Shown here in pieces: positions 5,070 to 6,154 of a stretch of 6,154 nucleotides of DNA; the first letter of the stretch is position 1; every line of letters starts with the position of its first letter. This DNA is from Ktedonobacter sp. GTDB lineage: Bacteria; Chloroflexota; Ktedonobacteria; Ktedonobacterales; Ktedonobacteraceae. Location of the stretch: the NCBI GenBank assembly GCA_003450555.1, contig DMFQ01000172.1:1-6154 (forward strand), written 5' to 3'. Under the pieces are notes generated by a model, which saw only the letters and a list, made by a program, of their open reading frames with translations, ran no database searches and was not told the origin of the DNA. The translations under genes were made by a program, and so were the position numbers.

Positions 5070-5681
5070 CTATTGGTGAATAAACGTCACACCATAACCG
5101 GCATGAAAGGTGACGTAGGTGACTTGTGTAGGGTATGCGCCCCAGCTCATGTTACTGGCGACAAAATATCCGTTCCCCAGATACCTTTCTACCACTCCAA
5201 CGTGGCCCAGACCATAAGCCCCTTGTACCCACGGCTGCAGATCCATGATCCAGCCCACATAAGGTGTGCTGGACACGTGCCAGTGGAAATCGTAGGCACG
5301 CGCCGTCCATTGCCAGGCATTTGAATTTGTTGTCCATGGCACATAGACACCGTGCAGTTGGTGGTAGCGCTCGTTGGCCCACCACGTGCAATACGGCCAG
5401 GGGAATTGATTTCCCAGGTATGTGCTCGGCAGAAATTCACTTAAGCCAATTTTGCTGTGCTGGCTACTGACGCTGCTGGCTTGCGCATGATTCGCGCTAT
5501 AGATGCTGCTCGATCCCACCGTCCCTCTGGTTGAGATCTGAGCGTGCGTTCCCGGTATATTCGCTCCTAAGCTCACTCCTAAAAAGAGGAGCATTAGCAT
5601 TACTGTTACACTTACTTTGATCAAACCACTCGATGTGGCGCGTTGCTGGAAGAAATTCCAGACTTGTTGCTGTGCTTGCAA
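5070..5681 (-). CDS. Secreted CHAP-domain protein (putative peptidoglycan amidase/endopeptidase)
   Basis: This 203-residue protein has a signal peptide: a basic Arg/Lys-containing start (to residue 22), a hydrophobic core (VSVTVMLMLLFLGVSLGA, 23-40) and a likely cleavage after THA (45-47). A Ser/Gln/His-rich linker (48-85) leads to a C-terminal CHAP domain (about 88-203). The nucleophile is Cys98 in FPWPYCTWWANER and the catalytic His is His160 in GLGHVGVVERY. Glu165 or Asn177 (VASNMSWG) could complete the triad. CHAP enzymes cut amide bonds in peptidoglycan, either N-acetylmuramoyl-L-alanine or cross-bridge peptides. No separate wall-binding domain is present, so it acts as a short stand-alone enzyme outside the membrane. 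The start is TTG at 5681-5679, because a TAG lies five codons upstream with no ATG or GTG between. AAAGAG sits a few bases before it. The next methionine is inside the hydrophobic core, so a later start would damage the signal peptide. Confidence 0.87.
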   Translation of the reverse strand: MQAQQQVWNFFQQRATSSGLIKVSVTVMLMLLFLGVSLGANIPGTHAQISTRGTVGSSSIYSANHAQASSVSSQHSKIGLSEFLPSTYLGNQFPWPYCTWWANERYHQLHGVYVPWTTNSNAWQWTARAYDFHWHVSSTPYVGWIMDLQPWVQGAYGLGHVGVVERYLGNGYFVASNMSWGAYPTQVTYVTFHAGYGVTFIHQ

Positions 5682-5793
5682 TATAATCTCTTTCTACATT
5701 CATCACCCGCAAATTGTGGCTCTCCACGACACTTTCGCGAACACACACAGGTATTCGTGATGTGTAAAGGGGGAACGATGCATATAGTAGCAC

Positions 5794-5821
5794 ACTATAA
5801 AAGATATATATTGAAACACAA
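5794..5821 (-). promoter_or_regulatory. Candidate promoter for the CHAP gene
   Basis: On the minus strand, TTGTGT (5821-5816) is followed by a 16-base AT-rich spacer and TATAGT (5799-5794), which matches the -10 consensus in five of six positions. The predicted start near 5787 leaves a leader of about 105 bases. A second TA-rich patch (TACTATATG, near 5789-5781) could be an alternative -10, so the exact start is uncertain. Confidence 0.4.
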
Positions 5822-5939
5822 TGACACATAGTATTTATGGGCTATCCATAAGTACAGTTCTGCTTCATGCACAAAATTCCTTTGGAAGAGTACTTTCTAC
5901 CATTACAGGCATTAAAGGCGGAAAAGAAAGTTCCTAGAA

Positions 5940-6101
5940 ATGAACTGGTTCCCTGAGACCGCCCTTCCTGACAAGCTTGATCCAGGTCATATGCAGCGCA
6001 TTCCCGAAGCATTTCGTGTTTGGCACGGAGATCACCGGGCGTTTTTTGATCAGGTGAGATCCGCGCAGGGGAAGGGTTACCAGGGCGACGCAAGCTTGTG
6101 A
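5940..6101 (+). CDS. Possible small protein or gene fragment, 53 residues, unknown
   Basis: The frame opens at ATG 5940 and closes at TGA 6099-6101, starting MNWFPETALPDKLDPGHMQR and continuing through IPEAFRVWHGDHRAFFDQVR. The mix of Pro, Asp, His and aromatic residues looks protein-like rather than random, but I recognise no family. There is only a loose purine run upstream (GGCGGAAAAGAAAG). A 29-codon ORF starting at ATG 5867 in another frame (MHKIPLEEYFLPLQALKAEK) overlaps its start, so the two might be pieces of one frameshifted gene. Its stop overlaps an ATG at 6101 (TGATGA) that opens a basic, Arg-rich frame (MKPWKRLRLRRAGAAW) running off the window. None has a good Shine-Dalgarno. Confidence 0.3.
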   Translation: MNWFPETALPDKLDPGHMQRIPEAFRVWHGDHRAFFDQVRSAQGKGYQGDASL

Positions 6102-6154
6102 TGAAGCCTTGGAAGCGTCTTCGTCTCCGTAGGGCGGGAGCGGCGTGGACGTGG

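Noticed and set aside
5497..5829. Minus-strand ORF of 110 codons overlapping the CHAP signal peptide region
   Set aside because: The CHAP frame carries the signal peptide and catalytic domain. This alternative frame covers the promoter and shows no domain.
5842..6093. Minus-strand ORF of 83 codons at the right edge
   Set aside because: No ribosome binding site or motif; the plus-strand frame at 5940-6101 looks more protein-like.

Overview
The window looks like a stretch of bacterial chromosome, most likely from a Ktedonobacteria-type Chloroflexota or a similar soil bacterium. This is an inference from roughly balanced base composition, AGGAGG-type ribosome binding sites mixed with TTG starts, an exported CHAP protein rich in aromatic residues, and a GTAGGGGCGC-type palindromic intergenic repeat. 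No 16S rRNA or other decisive marker is present, so the assignment is tentative.

Layout from left to right. Positions 1-139 (minus) hold the first 46 codons of an exported or membrane-anchored protein that runs off the edge. A 380-base divergent intergenic region follows. Then comes a tight plus-strand pair (521-1873 and 1879-2613): an FAD-dependent oxidase and a short-chain dehydrogenase resembling DprE1 and DprE2. Together those enzymes epimerise a polyprenyl-phosphoryl pentose through a 2-keto intermediate. Converging on the pair is an N-terminal remnant of a BAAT-family acyl-CoA thioesterase (2640-2976, minus), cut off about 30 bases from the dehydrogenase stop codon. A 53-codon plus-strand small ORF (3020-3181) and a 75-base palindromic repeat (3324-3398) fill the gap before the next gene.

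The right half is mostly on the minus strand. It holds a CHAP-domain secreted cell-wall hydrolase (5070-5681), a strong hairpin (4918-4957), the 23S rRNA 2'-O-methyltransferase gene rlmB (4101-4856), and an isochorismatase-like cysteine hydrolase (3402-3944). The hydrolase has a TTG start and is preceded by a 43-codon upstream ORF with a much stronger Shine-Dalgarno. rlmB and the hydrolase each have an extended -10 promoter with the same TGCTATACT core. The last 290 bases contain only short plus-strand ORFs, one of which looks coding but is unidentified.

The only clear metabolic unit is the oxidase/reductase pair. The other genes are housekeeping or stand-alone. I see no phage, CRISPR, toxin-antitoxin or defence system. 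The observations most worth following are the overlapping upstream ORF on the hydrolase mRNA, the DprE1/DprE2-like pair with alanine where the mycobacterial enzyme has its inhibitor-reactive cysteine, the truncated thioesterase, and the palindromic repeat.
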